Shown in pieces: positions 26,941-37,101 of a stretch of 61,742 nt of DNA; within the stretch, counting starts at the first letter, position 1; every line of letters starts with the position of its first letter. This DNA is from Alphaproteobacteria bacterium (GTDB lineage: Bacteria; Pseudomonadota; Alphaproteobacteria; Sphingomonadales; Sphingomonadaceae), in the NCBI GenBank assembly GCA_018823325.1, contig JAHJIJ010000012.1, positions 1-61,742 of the forward strand. The letters are read 5' to 3'. The position numbers and the translations under genes were made by a program. Below the pieces are notes generated by a model. The model ran no database searches. It had not been told where the DNA came from and worked only from the letters and a program-made list of their open reading frames with translations.

Positions 26941-28125
26941 ATGTCCAGGTACAAGATCCTTCTGGTCTTCGGCACGCGGCCCGAGGCGATCAAGATGTTC
27001 CCTGTCGTCCACGCCCTTCAGGCAGAGCCTGGCATCGAGGTTAAGCTCTGCGTCACGGCTCAGCATCGCGCATTGCTGGATCAGGTACTGGATCTCGCTG
27101 ACATCGTTCCGGATTTCGATCTCGATGTCATGGCGCCGGACCAATCCCTCGATAAGCTGACTGCGCGCCTCATCCTCGCGCTTGGGGAAGTATTCGACGC
27201 CGAACGGCCTCATCGCATATTGGTGCATGGCGATACACTGACTGCCATGGTGGCTACACTTGCGGCCTATTATCGCCGTATACCCGTCGGCCATGTCGAG
27301 GCGGGGCTGCGCAGCGGCGATATTCTTCAACCCTGGCCCGAGGAAGTGAACCGCCGCCTTATTTCATGCAGCGCCGATCTCCACTTCGCGCCGACACAGG
27401 CCGCCGCGGATGCCCTCCAAGCCGAGGGGCAGGATGGCCGGATCATCATCACAGGCAACACGGTTGTCGATGCACTGCTCGCCACACGCGCAAAGCTCCG
27501 GGAGAGACCCGCCCTCGGCGAGGCTATCGCTCCGGTCATCAGCGGCTTCGAGGGAAAGCAGATCATTGTCGTGACCAGCCACAGACGGGAGAATTTGGGG
27601 CAGGGCATGGTGAATGCCGCGAGTGCGATCCGCGAGATTGCGGCACGCGAGGACGTAGCCGTGATCTATCCAATCCATCCGAACCCCCATGTCCGCGCGT
27701 CCATCATGCCGCAGCTCGCAGACCTTGCAAACGTCGCGCTCATCGAGCCACTGGACTATCCCAATTTCGTTGCTCTGCTCGATGCCTGCACGCTCATCCT
27801 GACCGACAGCGGCGGCGTTCAGGAGGAAGCTCCAGCGTTTGGCAAGCCTGTGCTCGTCATGCGGGAGACCACCGAGCGCCCGGAAGGGCTGGCGGCAGGC
27901 ACGGCGCGATTGGTGGGGACCGACCCTGCTCTGATCGTGAAGGAAGTCACGCGGTTGCTGGACGATCCACTGGCTTATACCGCCATGGCGCGGGCTCACA
28001 GCCCGTTCGGTGACGGCCGGGCTGCCGACCGCATCGCCGCGATCCTTGCCGAGGAAGCGTCCGCGCGCGCAAGTCCGCATCACTTGGGCGAGCAACCAGT
28101 TCCCAAGGCCCTGCGACTCGCTTAA
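26941..28125 (+). CDS. wecB: UDP-N-acetylglucosamine 2-epimerase (non-hydrolysing)
   Basis: A 394-residue GT-B-fold enzyme interconverting UDP-GlcNAc and UDP-ManNAc for surface polysaccharide. FGTRPEAIKMFPVVHAL at the N-terminus, VHGDTLTAMVATLAAYY, VGHVEAGLRSGDILQPWPEE, TSHRRENLGQG, TDSGGVQEEAPAFGKPVLVMRETTERPEG with the catalytic Glu/His set are all present. The C-terminal tail past about 375 is longer and basic. It is an isolated gene, not in a polysaccharide cluster, and lies between the demethylase operon and a transporter gene 33 bases downstream with which it may be cotranscribed. Confidence 0.93.
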   Translation: MSRYKILLVFGTRPEAIKMFPVVHALQAEPGIEVKLCVTAQHRALLDQVLDLADIVPDFDLDVMAPDQSLDKLTARLILALGEVFDAERPHRILVHGDTLTAMVATLAAYYRRIPVGHVEAGLRSGDILQPWPEEVNRRLISCSADLHFAPTQAAADALQAEGQDGRIIITGNTVVDALLATRAKLRERPALGEAIAPVISGFEGKQIIVVTSHRRENLGQGMVNAASAIREIAAREDVAVIYPIHPNPHVRASIMPQLADLANVALIEPLDYPNFVALLDACTLILTDSGGVQEEAPAFGKPVLVMRETTERPEGLAAGTARLVGTDPALIVKEVTRLLDDPLAYTAMARAHSPFGDGRAADRIAAILAEEASARASPHHLGEQPVPKALRLA

Positions 28126-28158
28126 TAGCATCCACGATAAAGTCTCGGGGGAGCATGC

Positions 28159-29772
28159 ATGGCGACGGTGGTGGCGGGCGAAAATAGCAAGGGCGAGAAG
28201 CAATCCATCCCGATGGTGATCGGGGCTTCGTCTGCCGGCACCATCTTCGAATGGTATGATTTCTTCATTTACGGAACGCTGGCGGCCAGCGGCATCATCG
28301 GCCGGACCTTCTTTCCGTCCGGCAGCGAGACCCTGCAAATGCTGCTGGCGTGGGCCGGCTTTGCCATCGGCTTCGGCTTCCGACCCCTCGGGGCAATCAT
28401 CTTCGGCTATCTCGGTGACAAGCTTGGCCGCAAATACACCTTCCTCGTCACCATCGTGCTGATGGGCATCGCAACAGCCGGGGTGGGGATGGTGCCGTCC
28501 GCCGAAACGATCGGTCTGGCTGCCCCGATCCTGATCATCCTGCTGCGCATCTGCCAGGGCCTCGCGCTGGGTGGCGAATACGGAGGTGCCGCCATTTATG
28601 TCGCCGAACATGCGCCAGATGGGCGTGCGGGTTTCTACACCAGTTTCATCCAGGCCTCGGTCGCAGGCGGTTTCGTCCTCTCACTGCTGGTGGTCCTCGG
28701 CGTGCAATGGGGAATGTCGGCCGAGACATGGGACGCCTGGGGCTGGCGCGTGCCGTTCCTGCTCTCCATCGTGCTCCTCGTCATCTCGGTCTGGATGCGT
28801 ACGCGGCTCAAGGAAAGCCCGGTGTTCGAGGAGATGCGGCGCGAAGGGAAGATGGCGCGCAATCCCTTTGTCGAGAGCTTCACTTATCCCGGCAACGGAC
28901 GGCGCCTTTTCGTCGCACTGTTCGGCGTCGCGGCAGGTTTGACCGTTATCTGGTATACCGCCATGTTCTCGGTGCTGTCGTTCCTGCAGGGGCCGATGAA
29001 GGTTGCCGGCACGACAGCGCAGATCGTGGTGGCGGCAGGCGCGCTCGTTGGCTCGGCCTGGTTCATCCTGTTCGGCCATCTCTCGGACCGCTATGGCCGC
29101 CGCCGCGTCATCGGTACGGGCTACGCGTTGACCCTGCTGCTTCTCATGCCAATCTTCTGGTTGATTGGCAGTCAGGCCAATCCTGGCCTGTCGGCCGCCA
29201 GCGAACGCGCGCCGATCACTGTGGCCGGGCCCAATTGCAGCTTTGACCCGTTCGCCAATGAGCAGTCGACCGCCTGCGGGCGCGTGCTGGGCGAGCTCAC
29301 TGGGAAGGGGCTGCGCTATACGGTTGTAAAAGGCCAAGAACTGACGGTCACGGTCGGCGCGACTGTCCTCGCCGAGCCGCAGCCCGGTGATCTTGCTACC
29401 GCGCTTGAGTCTGCAGGCTATGACCTCACTCCGCAGACACCGCCCATGACAAATCTCATCGTGCTCTTCCTCGGGGTCATTGCACTGAGCTTCCTATCGG
29501 GGATGACGTACGGCCCTGTTGCCGCGCTGCTCAGCGAGATGTTCCCGCCGGCTGTGCGCTACAGTTCTCTTTCCATTCCCTATCATATCGGCACGGGATA
29601 TTTCGGCGGCTTTCTGCCGTTCATTGCCAGCTACATCGTCGCGCGCACCGGCAATCCCTATGCCGGCTTAGGCTATACATTGGCCGTCGTCGCTTTTGCC
29701 TTCCTCGTCGTCCTCTGGGGAGAGGGGCGGAGCTGGCGGAAGGATTCGGCGGAGCCTAGGTTGGGTCGCTAG
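28159..29772 (+). CDS. MHS-type major facilitator transporter with large periplasmic insert
   Basis: A 537-residue MFS protein of the metabolite:H+ symporter (MHS) family, with GTIFEWYDFFIYG and the loop GDKLGRKYT between TM2 and TM3, LRICQGLALGGEYGGA (TM4), and GHLSDRYGRRRVIG in the second half. About 12 membrane helices are expected. An extra segment of some 85 residues (about 341-428) lies between the helices ending near 337 and beginning near 432; it contains Cys360 and Cys373 and is predicted to face the periplasm. MHS proteins take up organic or aromatic acids with protons. Being next to a TonB-dependent receptor, it may form an uptake route for one ligand, but the substrate is not identifiable. 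Confidence 0.88.
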   Translation: MATVVAGENSKGEKQSIPMVIGASSAGTIFEWYDFFIYGTLAASGIIGRTFFPSGSETLQMLLAWAGFAIGFGFRPLGAIIFGYLGDKLGRKYTFLVTIVLMGIATAGVGMVPSAETIGLAAPILIILLRICQGLALGGEYGGAAIYVAEHAPDGRAGFYTSFIQASVAGGFVLSLLVVLGVQWGMSAETWDAWGWRVPFLLSIVLLVISVWMRTRLKESPVFEEMRREGKMARNPFVESFTYPGNGRRLFVALFGVAAGLTVIWYTAMFSVLSFLQGPMKVAGTTAQIVVAAGALVGSAWFILFGHLSDRYGRRRVIGTGYALTLLLLMPIFWLIGSQANPGLSAASERAPITVAGPNCSFDPFANEQSTACGRVLGELTGKGLRYTVVKGQELTVTVGATVLAEPQPGDLATALESAGYDLTPQTPPMTNLIVLFLGVIALSFLSGMTYGPVAALLSEMFPPAVRYSSLSIPYHIGTGYFGGFLPFIASYIVARTGNPYAGLGYTLAVVAFAFLVVLWGEGRSWRKDSAEPRLGR

Positions 29773-30094
29773 TACGAAGCTGACGGTCACCTCGCCCGCC
29801 GCGGCTCGACATTGCGTTTCGCCCGCCGCCAGATCTCACAAATGGAAGTCGGACCAAAGGGGCGGAGCAGGGCCAAGTCCCGCGTCTTTCGAGCCGTGCG
29901 ACTCGTTGTCCGTAGATCGTGTTCGAAAAGCCCTGATTCGCCATCAGCCCGTGATTTCCCTATATTCATAGGTTGTTGCGTTTATCCAAGCAATCGATTG
30001 CAAAAAAAGGCTAGACAAAATGTATTCATTTTCGTAGCCCGATCTCGTCGATCGACATTGGGCCGGTCGCGCTGTCAAAATAAAGGGGAGGATC
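29773..30094. promoter_or_regulatory. Leader of the second TonB-dependent receptor with LacI-like palindrome
   Basis: A 322-base gene-free stretch. A perfect 12-bp palindrome GCAATCGATTGC (29990-30001), with a central CG typical of LacI/GalR-family operators, is followed by a short dyad AAAATG/CATTTT (30017-30022 and 30027-30032). TATATT at 29961-29966 may be a -10 box. The ribosome site GGGGAGG precedes the receptor start. The first part (29773-29940) shows no feature that I can assign. Confidence 0.55.
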
Positions 30095-32782
30095 ATGGCC
30101 AACACTGGCTTCGGGCGCACCTCCGCGCTCTGCTTCGTTTCGTTCACCGCGCTTGTCATGTCGCAGACGGCCCATGCCCAGACAACCGTCGCAGCCTCTC
30201 CGCAATCCGAGAATAGCCAGACCGAAGACACCGAAATCGTCGTGACGGGCACCCAGCTGCGCGGTGTTGCGCCGGTCGGCTCATCGGTAATCGCGATCGG
30301 GCAGCAGGAAATCCGCGATACCGGCCTGGCAACCACGGCCGACATCCTCAAGACCATCCCGCAGGTTTCCTCACTCGGGCCTGGCGAAGCGACGCTGGGA
30401 ACCAACGTCAACAGCGCCACGCTGAACAGCACCCGCGCGAATGGCGTCAATCTTCGTGGCCTAGGCACCCAGGCGACGCTCACGCTTCTGGATGGACGCC
30501 GTGCGCCTCCGGGGGGCGTGGCTGGCCAGCTTTTCGACGCCTCGGTCATTCCTGCGATTGCCCTTGAGCGCATCGACATCGTCGCGGACGGAGCATCGGC
30601 AACTTATGGGTCTGATGCCGTTGCAGGCGTCGCTAACCTAATCCTGCGCCGCAACTTCGACGGCGTCGAGGCAAGCGCACGCTATGGTTTTGCTGACGAT
30701 TATGACGAGTGGCAGGGCAATGCGATCATCGGCCAGACCTGGGATACCGGTTCGATCATGCTAGCCGGCGACTATTATTATCACAGTCGGCTGCGTCAGG
30801 AAGATCGCGCCGAGCTGTTCCAGTGTAACCAGCGTGAATTTGGCGGCCTGAACAATTGCGCGTTCACCAGCTCGCCGGGAAATGTGATCGATCCCGGTGC
30901 GGGAACCCGTTATGGGCTTCCGGGTGGAAGCGGCGAGAATCTTACGCCCGCCGACCTGTCGACCACACCCAACTTCCAGCAGAGCTACGTGAACAACGAT
31001 CTGCTGCCGGAGCTCAAGCGCTGGAGCGTCATCGGTCGCTTCGATCAGGAATTGTCGCCCTCGCTCAAGATGTGGGCCAGCGGCTTCTACTCGAAGCGCA
31101 CGCTCAATCAGCGTGCCGGCTCCCTCACGGTCGGTGCGGCCACGCCGGTGCCGAGCAGCAATCCCTATTTTATCGAGTTCGCGCCCGGCCAGACGTCGCA
31201 GGTCGTGGAATATGCGTTCAATGAATATGGCGCGATCCAGGGCAATATCTACGAGAGCTCCTATCAGCTCGCGACGGGCTTCGATTATTCGCTGGACGGT
31301 AACTGGCAGATTTCGATCTACGGCTCGCACGGTGCCACGGAAGGCGGCGCGAAGACGGACGGCTTCCTGAACACCGCACTGCTCTCCGCCGCGTTGGCAG
31401 ATTCCAATCCGGCAACCGCGCTCAACGTCTATGGCACGGGCCAGAACAGCCGCGACCAGATCGACCAGCTTGTCGCGTTCTTCGACGTGACCGGCCTCTA
31501 CACCGTCGATCTCGTCAATGTTAAGACGGATGGCGCGCTGTTCGAGATCGGGGGCGGGGCCGTGCGCATGGCCGTGGGCGGCGAATACCACCACGATTAT
31601 TATCGGAACACCGCTGCCGAGAACATCAACGGCCCCTCGCTCTCGCAGGTCAATCTGTTCGGCGACACCGCCAGCTCGCGCGATGTCTGGTCGGCCTTTG
31701 CGGAAGTTAACATCCCTCTCGTCGGTGCGGCAAATGCCATGCCGGGAATCGAGCGGCTCGAGCTCAACGTCGCTGGCCGCTACGATCATTACAGCGATGT
31801 CGGGGGCACGACGAACCCCAAGTTCGGAATCCGCTACGATCCCGTGCGCGGCGTTTCAGCGCGCGCCAGTTACGGCACCTCGTTCCGGGCACCCACGCTG
31901 TCGGATACCAATCCGGCGAGCACCGCGACCGTGTTCTCGATCCCCAATTTCGGGCCATTCGGCAACGTCATCGAATATGTCGGTGGCAATCCCGATCTTG
32001 AGCCGGAGCAGGCGACGACGTGGTCGGTCGGTGTCAAGTTCACCCCGCCAAGCAGCGGTTTCACCGCCTCGCTCGATTATTTCAACATCGATTACAAGGA
32101 CGTGATCGACACCGCACCGGTGTTCAGCGTGCAGGTCTTCACCGATCCGGCATACGCGCCGTTCGTGATCCTCAATCCCACCGTCGATCAGGTCAACGCG
32201 ATCTACGACCTCCCCTGGGCGCCTCCGCCCATCATCGCCGCGTCCGACGTTGATGCGATCGTGGATGCGCGCCGCAACAATGTCGGGCGCATAAAAATGG
32301 ATGGGCTTGATTTCGCGGCCAATTATGAGTTTGGATTGGGCGACGGATCGGCCAATTTGGGCGTATCGGGTACCTATCTGTTCAACTATGGCCGGGCGAC
32401 CGGTCCGACTTCGCCGACAGTGGACCGGCTCAACCTCGCCAACTTCCCGCTCCGGTTCCGCGGCCGCGCAAATCTCGGGTGGCGCGGCGACAACTTCGGC
32501 GCAACGATGTTCGTGAATTATACCAATGGCTACACCAACGCTGTGGGGACGATCGCGCCGTCACAACGCGTGGATGCTTATACGACCGTTGATCTGACAC
32601 TGACATACGATCTGCCTATGACTAACGGTGCGTTGAGCGGCGTTTCGTTCTCTCTGAGCGCCCTCAACCTGCTCGACGCGGCACCTCCTTTTGCGGCGAT
32701 CGCCAACAATCAGATCTACGATTCTACCGTTGCCAATCCCTTGGGACGCTTCGTGTCGTTCACCGTTCGGAAGGGCTTCTGA
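30095..32782 (+). CDS. TonB-dependent outer-membrane receptor, large, sugar- or aromatic-type
   Basis: An 895-residue receptor with a signal peptide (MANTGFGRTSALCFVSF... ending AHAQ), a TonB-box-like segment TEIVVTGTQLRG, a plug with KTIPQVSSLGP and NGVNLRGLGTQATLTLLDGRR, and a long barrel ending FTVRKGF. The style (GTQLRGVAPVGS, ERIDIVADGASATYGSDAVAGVANLILRRNFDG) is that of large sphingomonad/Caulobacter receptors which often import saccharides or other organic ligands under LacI control. A LacI-like palindrome precedes it. It lies 322 bases after an MHS transporter. The ligand is unknown. Confidence 0.92.
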   Translation: MANTGFGRTSALCFVSFTALVMSQTAHAQTTVAASPQSENSQTEDTEIVVTGTQLRGVAPVGSSVIAIGQQEIRDTGLATTADILKTIPQVSSLGPGEATLGTNVNSATLNSTRANGVNLRGLGTQATLTLLDGRRAPPGGVAGQLFDASVIPAIALERIDIVADGASATYGSDAVAGVANLILRRNFDGVEASARYGFADDYDEWQGNAIIGQTWDTGSIMLAGDYYYHSRLRQEDRAELFQCNQREFGGLNNCAFTSSPGNVIDPGAGTRYGLPGGSGENLTPADLSTTPNFQQSYVNNDLLPELKRWSVIGRFDQELSPSLKMWASGFYSKRTLNQRAGSLTVGAATPVPSSNPYFIEFAPGQTSQVVEYAFNEYGAIQGNIYESSYQLATGFDYSLDGNWQISIYGSHGATEGGAKTDGFLNTALLSAALADSNPATALNVYGTGQNSRDQIDQLVAFFDVTGLYTVDLVNVKTDGALFEIGGGAVRMAVGGEYHHDYYRNTAAENINGPSLSQVNLFGDTASSRDVWSAFAEVNIPLVGAANAMPGIERLELNVAGRYDHYSDVGGTTNPKFGIRYDPVRGVSARASYGTSFRAPTLSDTNPASTATVFSIPNFGPFGNVIEYVGGNPDLEPEQATTWSVGVKFTPPSSGFTASLDYFNIDYKDVIDTAPVFSVQVFTDPAYAPFVILNPTVDQVNAIYDLPWAPPPIIAASDVDAIVDARRNNVGRIKMDGLDFAANYEFGLGDGSANLGVSGTYLFNYGRATGPTSPTVDRLNLANFPLRFRGRANLGWRGDNFGATMFVNYTNGYTNAVGTIAPSQRVDAYTTVDLTLTYDLPMTNGALSGVSFSLSALNLLDAAPPFAAIANNQIYDSTVANPLGRFVSFTVRKGF

Positions 32783-32817
32783 CGCTTCGTCTACGAGCCC
32801 CATCGCTCATTTAACTG

Positions 32818-32848
32818 AATATCCCCGCGCCTTCAAACTCAGGAGACT
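32818..32848 (+). terminator. Hairpin after the second TonB-dependent receptor
   Basis: Perfect 9-bp dyad AATATCCCC (32818-32826) and GGGGATATT (32840-32848), 13-base loop, 36 bases past the receptor stop. There is no T tract, so it may equally be a regulatory dyad for alr. Confidence 0.55.
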
Positions 32849-32947
32849 CGGGGATATTGGGTTGGCTAAGGCCGATCGTAAAACGACCATTCACCTAACA
32901 TCTGGAATGATCTCGACGAGGTCGGTCCCACGCGCTACCCGGCCACT

Positions 32948-34000
32948 ATGACCGATAATCTTTCCGCGCCGTTGGCATTGCATCTGGATGGCGCCGCGCT
33001 GCGCGCCAATTGGAACTGGCTGGCGCGACAAAGCGGCAAGGCGCAATGCGGTGCTGCAATCAAGGCGAACGGCTATGGACTGGGCGCGCGGGAGGTTCTG
33101 CGTCACCTTCTCGATGCTGGCTGTCGGGATTTCTTCGTGGCCACCTGGGCAGAAGCGGCAGAGGTCTTGCCGGACCTGAACGGGGCCTCACTGAGCGTGC
33201 TGCATGGCGTACGCGACGAGGATCTGGATTTTGCGCTGCGAACGCCCGCGAGACCAGTGCTCAATAGCGCTGAACAGGTGGCACGTTGGAAGCGTTCGGG
33301 CGGTGGTCCGTGCGATGTGATGATCGATACCGGGATGAACCGACTGGGACTGCGGGCGGACGATCTTGCCCCCTCCCTGCTGGAGGGGCTGGAAATCGAA
33401 ACGCTCTGCAGTCATCTGGCTTGCGCTGATGAGGATCATGCGCTGAACGCCTTGCAGCTCGCAACCTTCAGTGCGCTAACCAGGCGGGTTTCTGCGCGGA
33501 GATATAGTCTGGCGAACAGTGCAGGAATCCTCCTCGGTGCGGACTTTGCGTTCGATCTCACCCGGCCAGGCCTCGCGCTTTATGGTGGTCTTCCACGGCC
33601 CGCAGCGTCCGAGCACATCAAGCAAGTTGTGCGGCCGCACGCGCAGATTTTGCAGCGTCGAGAGATCAGGCGCGGTGAAACGGTTGGGTATGGCGCTACC
33701 TTTACAGCGGATCGCCCGATTGAGGCAGCCGTCGTAAATCTCGGTTATGCCGATGGCTATCTGCGGGCATTTGCCGGTTCGGGCGCGATGCTGAAAGATG
33801 GTCTGCGCCTGCCCTTGCTGGGGCGGGTCTCGATGGACCTAACGGTCGTCGACGTAACCCTTGCACCCGAATTGCGTGAAGGGGATTGGCTTGAGGTCGA
33901 ATATGATCTGCCGACGGCATCCGCCCAATCAGGTCTGTCACAATATGAGCTGCTGACCGGCCTTGGCCGACGGTTTGAAAGGCGCTGGATAGAGCAATAG
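32948..34000 (+). CDS. alr: Alanine racemase
   Basis: A 350-residue PLP-dependent racemase making D-alanine for peptidoglycan. AAIKANGYGLG carries the PLP lysine (Lys39), DTGMNRLGLR and FDLTRPGLALYGG are barrel motifs, and RRGETVGYGATF holds the second catalytic base Tyr. It ends with GLGRRFERRWI. Length is slightly under the usual 355-375. The ATG at 32948 lacks a strong ribosome site. The gene is convergent with gyrA and unrelated to the receptor upstream. Confidence 0.93.
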   Translation: MTDNLSAPLALHLDGAALRANWNWLARQSGKAQCGAAIKANGYGLGAREVLRHLLDAGCRDFFVATWAEAAEVLPDLNGASLSVLHGVRDEDLDFALRTPARPVLNSAEQVARWKRSGGGPCDVMIDTGMNRLGLRADDLAPSLLEGLEIETLCSHLACADEDHALNALQLATFSALTRRVSARRYSLANSAGILLGADFAFDLTRPGLALYGGLPRPAASEHIKQVVRPHAQILQRREIRRGETVGYGATFTADRPIEAAVVNLGYADGYLRAFAGSGAMLKDGLRLPLLGRVSMDLTVVDVTLAPELREGDWLEVEYDLPTASAQSGLSQYELLTGLGRRFERRWIEQ

Positions 34001-34037
34001 CGAACCACGCCGATTTCGCTCATTGCTAATCATGGTT

Positions 34038-34075
34038 GGAGAGGCCGCAGACCGAAGTGGGCCTGCCGCCTCTCC
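34038..34075. terminator. Bidirectional terminator between alr and gyrA
   Basis: GGAGAGGCCGCAG (34038-34050) pairs with CTGCCGCCTCTCC (34063-34075) with one mismatch and a 12-base loop. It occupies most of the 85-base gap between the convergent alr and gyrA genes. Confidence 0.7.
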
Positions 34076-34085
34076 CTGGTTCCTA

Positions 34086-36794
34086 TCAGGCTTCCGTGCC
34101 GGGGCCTTCTGCCTCGACTGCTATGTCTCCGTCTGCCTCTTCGGCGCTCTCTTCGATCCGTGCCGCGCTGACGACATGTTCGTTGGGCGCAACGTCGAAT
34201 AGCCGAACACCGGCCGATCCGCGTCCGATCACCCGCAGGCTGCTCAGCCCCATGCGGATGAGTTTCGCCTGATCGGTGACCAGCATGAGCTGATGCTCAC
34301 GTGTCGCGGGGAAGCTGGCAACGACCGGACCATTGCGCTCGATATTGTCGATATTGGTGATGCCCTGACCGCCACGACCGGTCCGGCGATATTCGAACGC
34401 GGAGGAGAGCTTGCCATAACCATTGGCGCAGACGGTCAGAATGAACTGCTCCTTGGCGCGCAACTCCTCATACCGTTCGGCGGGCATATTGGGCTCGCCT
34501 TCCTTTTCGCCCTTCCAGGGCGCGAACCGGATATACTCCTCACGCTCCTCAGTATCCTGGATGCCGGCACGCTGGAGGATAGAGAGCGAGATGACCTCGT
34601 CTCCTTCCTTGAGTGTCATGCCGCGGACGCCAGTGGAGTTGCGGCTCTGGAACTCACGCACATCATCACCACGGAAGCGGATCGCCTTGCCCTGACGGGA
34701 CGCGAGCAGCACATCATCTTCCTCGGTAAGCAGCGCGACGCCAATGAGGCGGTCGTCGGCATCCTCACCTTCGAACTTCATGGCAATCTTGCCGTTCGAG
34801 GGAATGTTGGTGAAGGCATCCATGCCGTTGCGCCGAACACTGCCCTTGGCGGTCGCGAACATGACATGCAGCTTGGCCCATTCCGCCTCGTCCTCGGGAA
34901 GGGGCAATACGGTCTGGATGGTCTCGCCCTCGGCCAGCGGCAAAAGGTTGACCATCGGCCGCCCGCGCGTGGCAGGCCCGCCCTCCGGCAAGCGCCAGAC
35001 CTTCAGGCGATAGACCTTGCCGAGGGTGGAGAAGAACAGCACCGGCGTGTGCGTCGAGGTGACGAACAGCTCCGTCACCACATCCTCTTCCTTCGTCGCC
35101 ATACCGGCCCGGCCCTTGCCGCCGCGATTCTGGGCGCGGAAGGTGTCGAGCGGCGTGCGCTTGATGTAGCCGGACATGGTGACGGTCACGACCATGTCCT
35201 CGCGCTCGATCAGGTCCTCGTCCTCGATGCCGTCAGCAGCGGGTGCAAGGGTTGACCGTCGCGGCGTCGCAAACTCGGCCTCGATTGCATCGAACTCCGC
35301 GCGCATCACTTCGAACAAGCGGACTCGGCTCGCAAGGATCTCCAGATAGCCGGCGATCGCGTCGGCCAATCCCTTGAGTTCATTGCCGATCTCGTCGCGA
35401 CCCAGCGCCGTCAAACGGTGCAAGCGCAGATCGAGAATGGCGCGGACCTGCGCGTCAGACAGATGATAAACGCTGCCCGAGGGCTCATCATCGGCAGCCT
35501 CGACCAGCTTGAGATAAGGCGCGATGTCCCCGATGGGCCAGGCACGTGCCAACAGCGCCTCGCGCGCCGCTGCCGGGCTGCTTGCCCCCCGGATCATCCG
35601 CACGACTTCGTCGAGATTGCTGACGGCGATCACGAGGCCGAGCAAGATGTGCGCGCGGTCCCGCGCCTTCGCCAGCTCGAACTTCGTCCGCCGGGTAATC
35701 ACTTCCTCGCGGAAGCGCACGAAGGCCTCGATGATGTCACGTAGCGTGAGCAGTTCGGGTCGGCCGCCACGGATGGCGAGCATGTTGGCCGGGAAGCTGG
35801 ACTGCGCTGGCGTGTGCCGCCACAACTGGTTCAGCACCACGTCAGGCGTGGCATCGCGCTTGAGTTCGATGACGACGCGAACGCCTTCGCGGTTTGATTC
35901 GTCGCGGATGTCGGAGATACCCTCGATCCGCTTGTCCTTCGCGGCTTCGGCGATTTTCTCGACCAGGCCCGCCTTGCCGACCTGATAAGGGATTTCGGTC
36001 AGGACGATCTGCTGGCGGTCTCCACGCAGCGTCTCGATCTCATGCCGCGAGCGCATGATGATGGATCCGCGCCCCGTCGTATAAGCGGAGCGAGCGCCGG
36101 ACTGGCCCAGGATTAGCGCGCCGGTCGGGAAGTCCGGTCCCGGCACGATCTCCATCAGTTCCTCGGCGGTTATTGCGCCGTTATCCATATAGGCTTTGCA
36201 GGCGCGCAGCACTTCGCCGAGATTGTGCGGCGGAATGTTCGTCGCCATGCCGACCGCAATGCCGCCGGCGCCATTGACCAGCAGATTGGGGAAGCGGGCA
36301 GGGAGGACCTGCGGCTCACTCTCGCTGCCGTCATAATTGGGCAGGAAATCGACGGTGTTCTTGTCGAGATCGTCAAGCAGCGCATTGGCCACCTTGGCAA
36401 GGCGTGCCTCGGTATAACGCATGGCCGCCGGCGAATCCGGGTCCATCGAGCCGAAGTTGCCCTGACCGTCGATAAGCGGCACGCGCATCGACCAGTCCTG
36501 CGTCATGCGCGCAAGGGCATCATAAATCGAGCTGTCGCCGTGCGGGTGATATTTACCCATCACATCGCCGACAATGCGCGCCGATTTGCGATAGGGCTTG
36601 TTGTAGGTGAAGCCCATCTCGTGGGCGCCGAACAGGATCCGGCGATGCACAGGCTTGAGGCCGTCGCGCACGTCCGGAAGCGCACGCGAGACGATGACCG
36701 ACATGGCATAGTCGAGATAGCTCGACTTCATCTCGTCGACGATGTTGATCGGGCTGATGTCCGAGGGTTCGGCGAGGAGTGTCTCGTCGCTCAA
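34086..36794 (-). CDS. gyrA: DNA gyrase subunit A
   Basis: A 902-residue type II topoisomerase subunit. [14 protein letters not shown] (81-94) is the quinolone-resistance region; Ser88 and Asp92 are at the positions of E. coli Ser83 and Asp87, so no common resistance change is present. The DNA-cleaving Tyr127 is in [10 protein letters not shown]. The C-terminal beta-pinwheel includes the GyrA-box-like [11 protein letters not shown] (near residue 555), which favours GyrA over ParC. An acidic tail ([22 protein letters not shown]) closes the protein. The length is within the alphaproteobacterial range. Confidence 0.97.
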   Translation of the reverse strand: MSDETLLAEPSDISPINIVDEMKSSYLDYAMSVIVSRALPDVRDGLKPVHRRILFGAHEMGFTYNKPYRKSARIVGDVMGKYHPHGDSSIYDALARMTQDWSMRVPLIDGQGNFGSMDPDSPAAMRYTEARLAKVANALLDDLDKNTVDFLPNYDGSESEPQVLPARFPNLLVNGAGGIAVGMATNIPPHNLGEVLRACKAYMDNGAITAEELMEIVPGPDFPTGALILGQSGARSAYTTGRGSIIMRSRHEIETLRGDRQQIVLTEIPYQVGKAGLVEKIAEAAKDKRIEGISDIRDESNREGVRVVIELKRDATPDVVLNQLWRHTPAQSSFPANMLAIRGGRPELLTLRDIIEAFVRFREEVITRRTKFELAKARDRAHILLGLVIAVSNLDEVVRMIRGASSPAAAREALLARAWPIGDIAPYLKLVEAADDEPSGSVYHLSDAQVRAILDLRLHRLTALGRDEIGNELKGLADAIAGYLEILASRVRLFEVMRAEFDAIEAEFATPRRSTLAPAADGIEDEDLIEREDMVVTVTMSGYIKRTPLDTFRAQNRGGKGRAGMATKEEDVVTELFVTSTHTPVLFFSTLGKVYRLKVWRLPEGGPATRGRPMVNLLPLAEGETIQTVLPLPEDEAEWAKLHVMFATAKGSVRRNGMDAFTNIPSNGKIAMKFEGEDADDRLIGVALLTEEDDVLLASRQGKAIRFRGDDVREFQSRNSTGVRGMTLKEGDEVISLSILQRAGIQDTEEREEYIRFAPWKGEKEGEPNMPAERYEELRAKEQFILTVCANGYGKLSSAFEYRRTGRGGQGITNIDNIERNGPVVASFPATREHQLMLVTDQAKLIRMGLSSLRVIGRGSAGVRLFDVAPNEHVVSAARIEESAEEADGDIAVEAEGPGTEA

Positions 36795-37101
36795 GCTTTT
36801 TCTCTTATGATTGCGTGGTGGGAACTCGAAGGTCCCTGACTAGCTTCCAGGCATGGGAAATACCAGCAAAAAGGGCTTCGTTCTGCTTTCCTGAAGCGGG
36901 ACCGACGCTGAGTTGGTTCATCCTCGCGACCGCCTGCAAAATTCGCTGCAACAGAATAATCGGCGGCCGATGACAAGCTTTCGAAGGCTGGTTATAGGAG
37001 CGTTCAATTCGTGTTCACTCGCGTTCCGGCAGTGTCACGTTACGAGATTTGCCGGGACCCGTCGGTGACCGGCCGAGATCTTAGTTTGGAGGATATCTTT
37101 G
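36795..37101. other. Gene-free stretch between divergent gyrA and the TPR protein
   Basis: These 307 bases hold the promoters of two divergent genes. There is no supported coding region. GGAGGA at 37088-37093 is the ribosome site of the rightward gene. No convincing -35/-10 pair or dyad was found. Confidence 0.4.

Noticed and set aside
26941..29772. Horizontally acquired polysaccharide island
   Set aside because: Only one sugar-nucleotide gene is present, no transposase or tRNA-linked end is seen, and base composition looks like that of neighbours.
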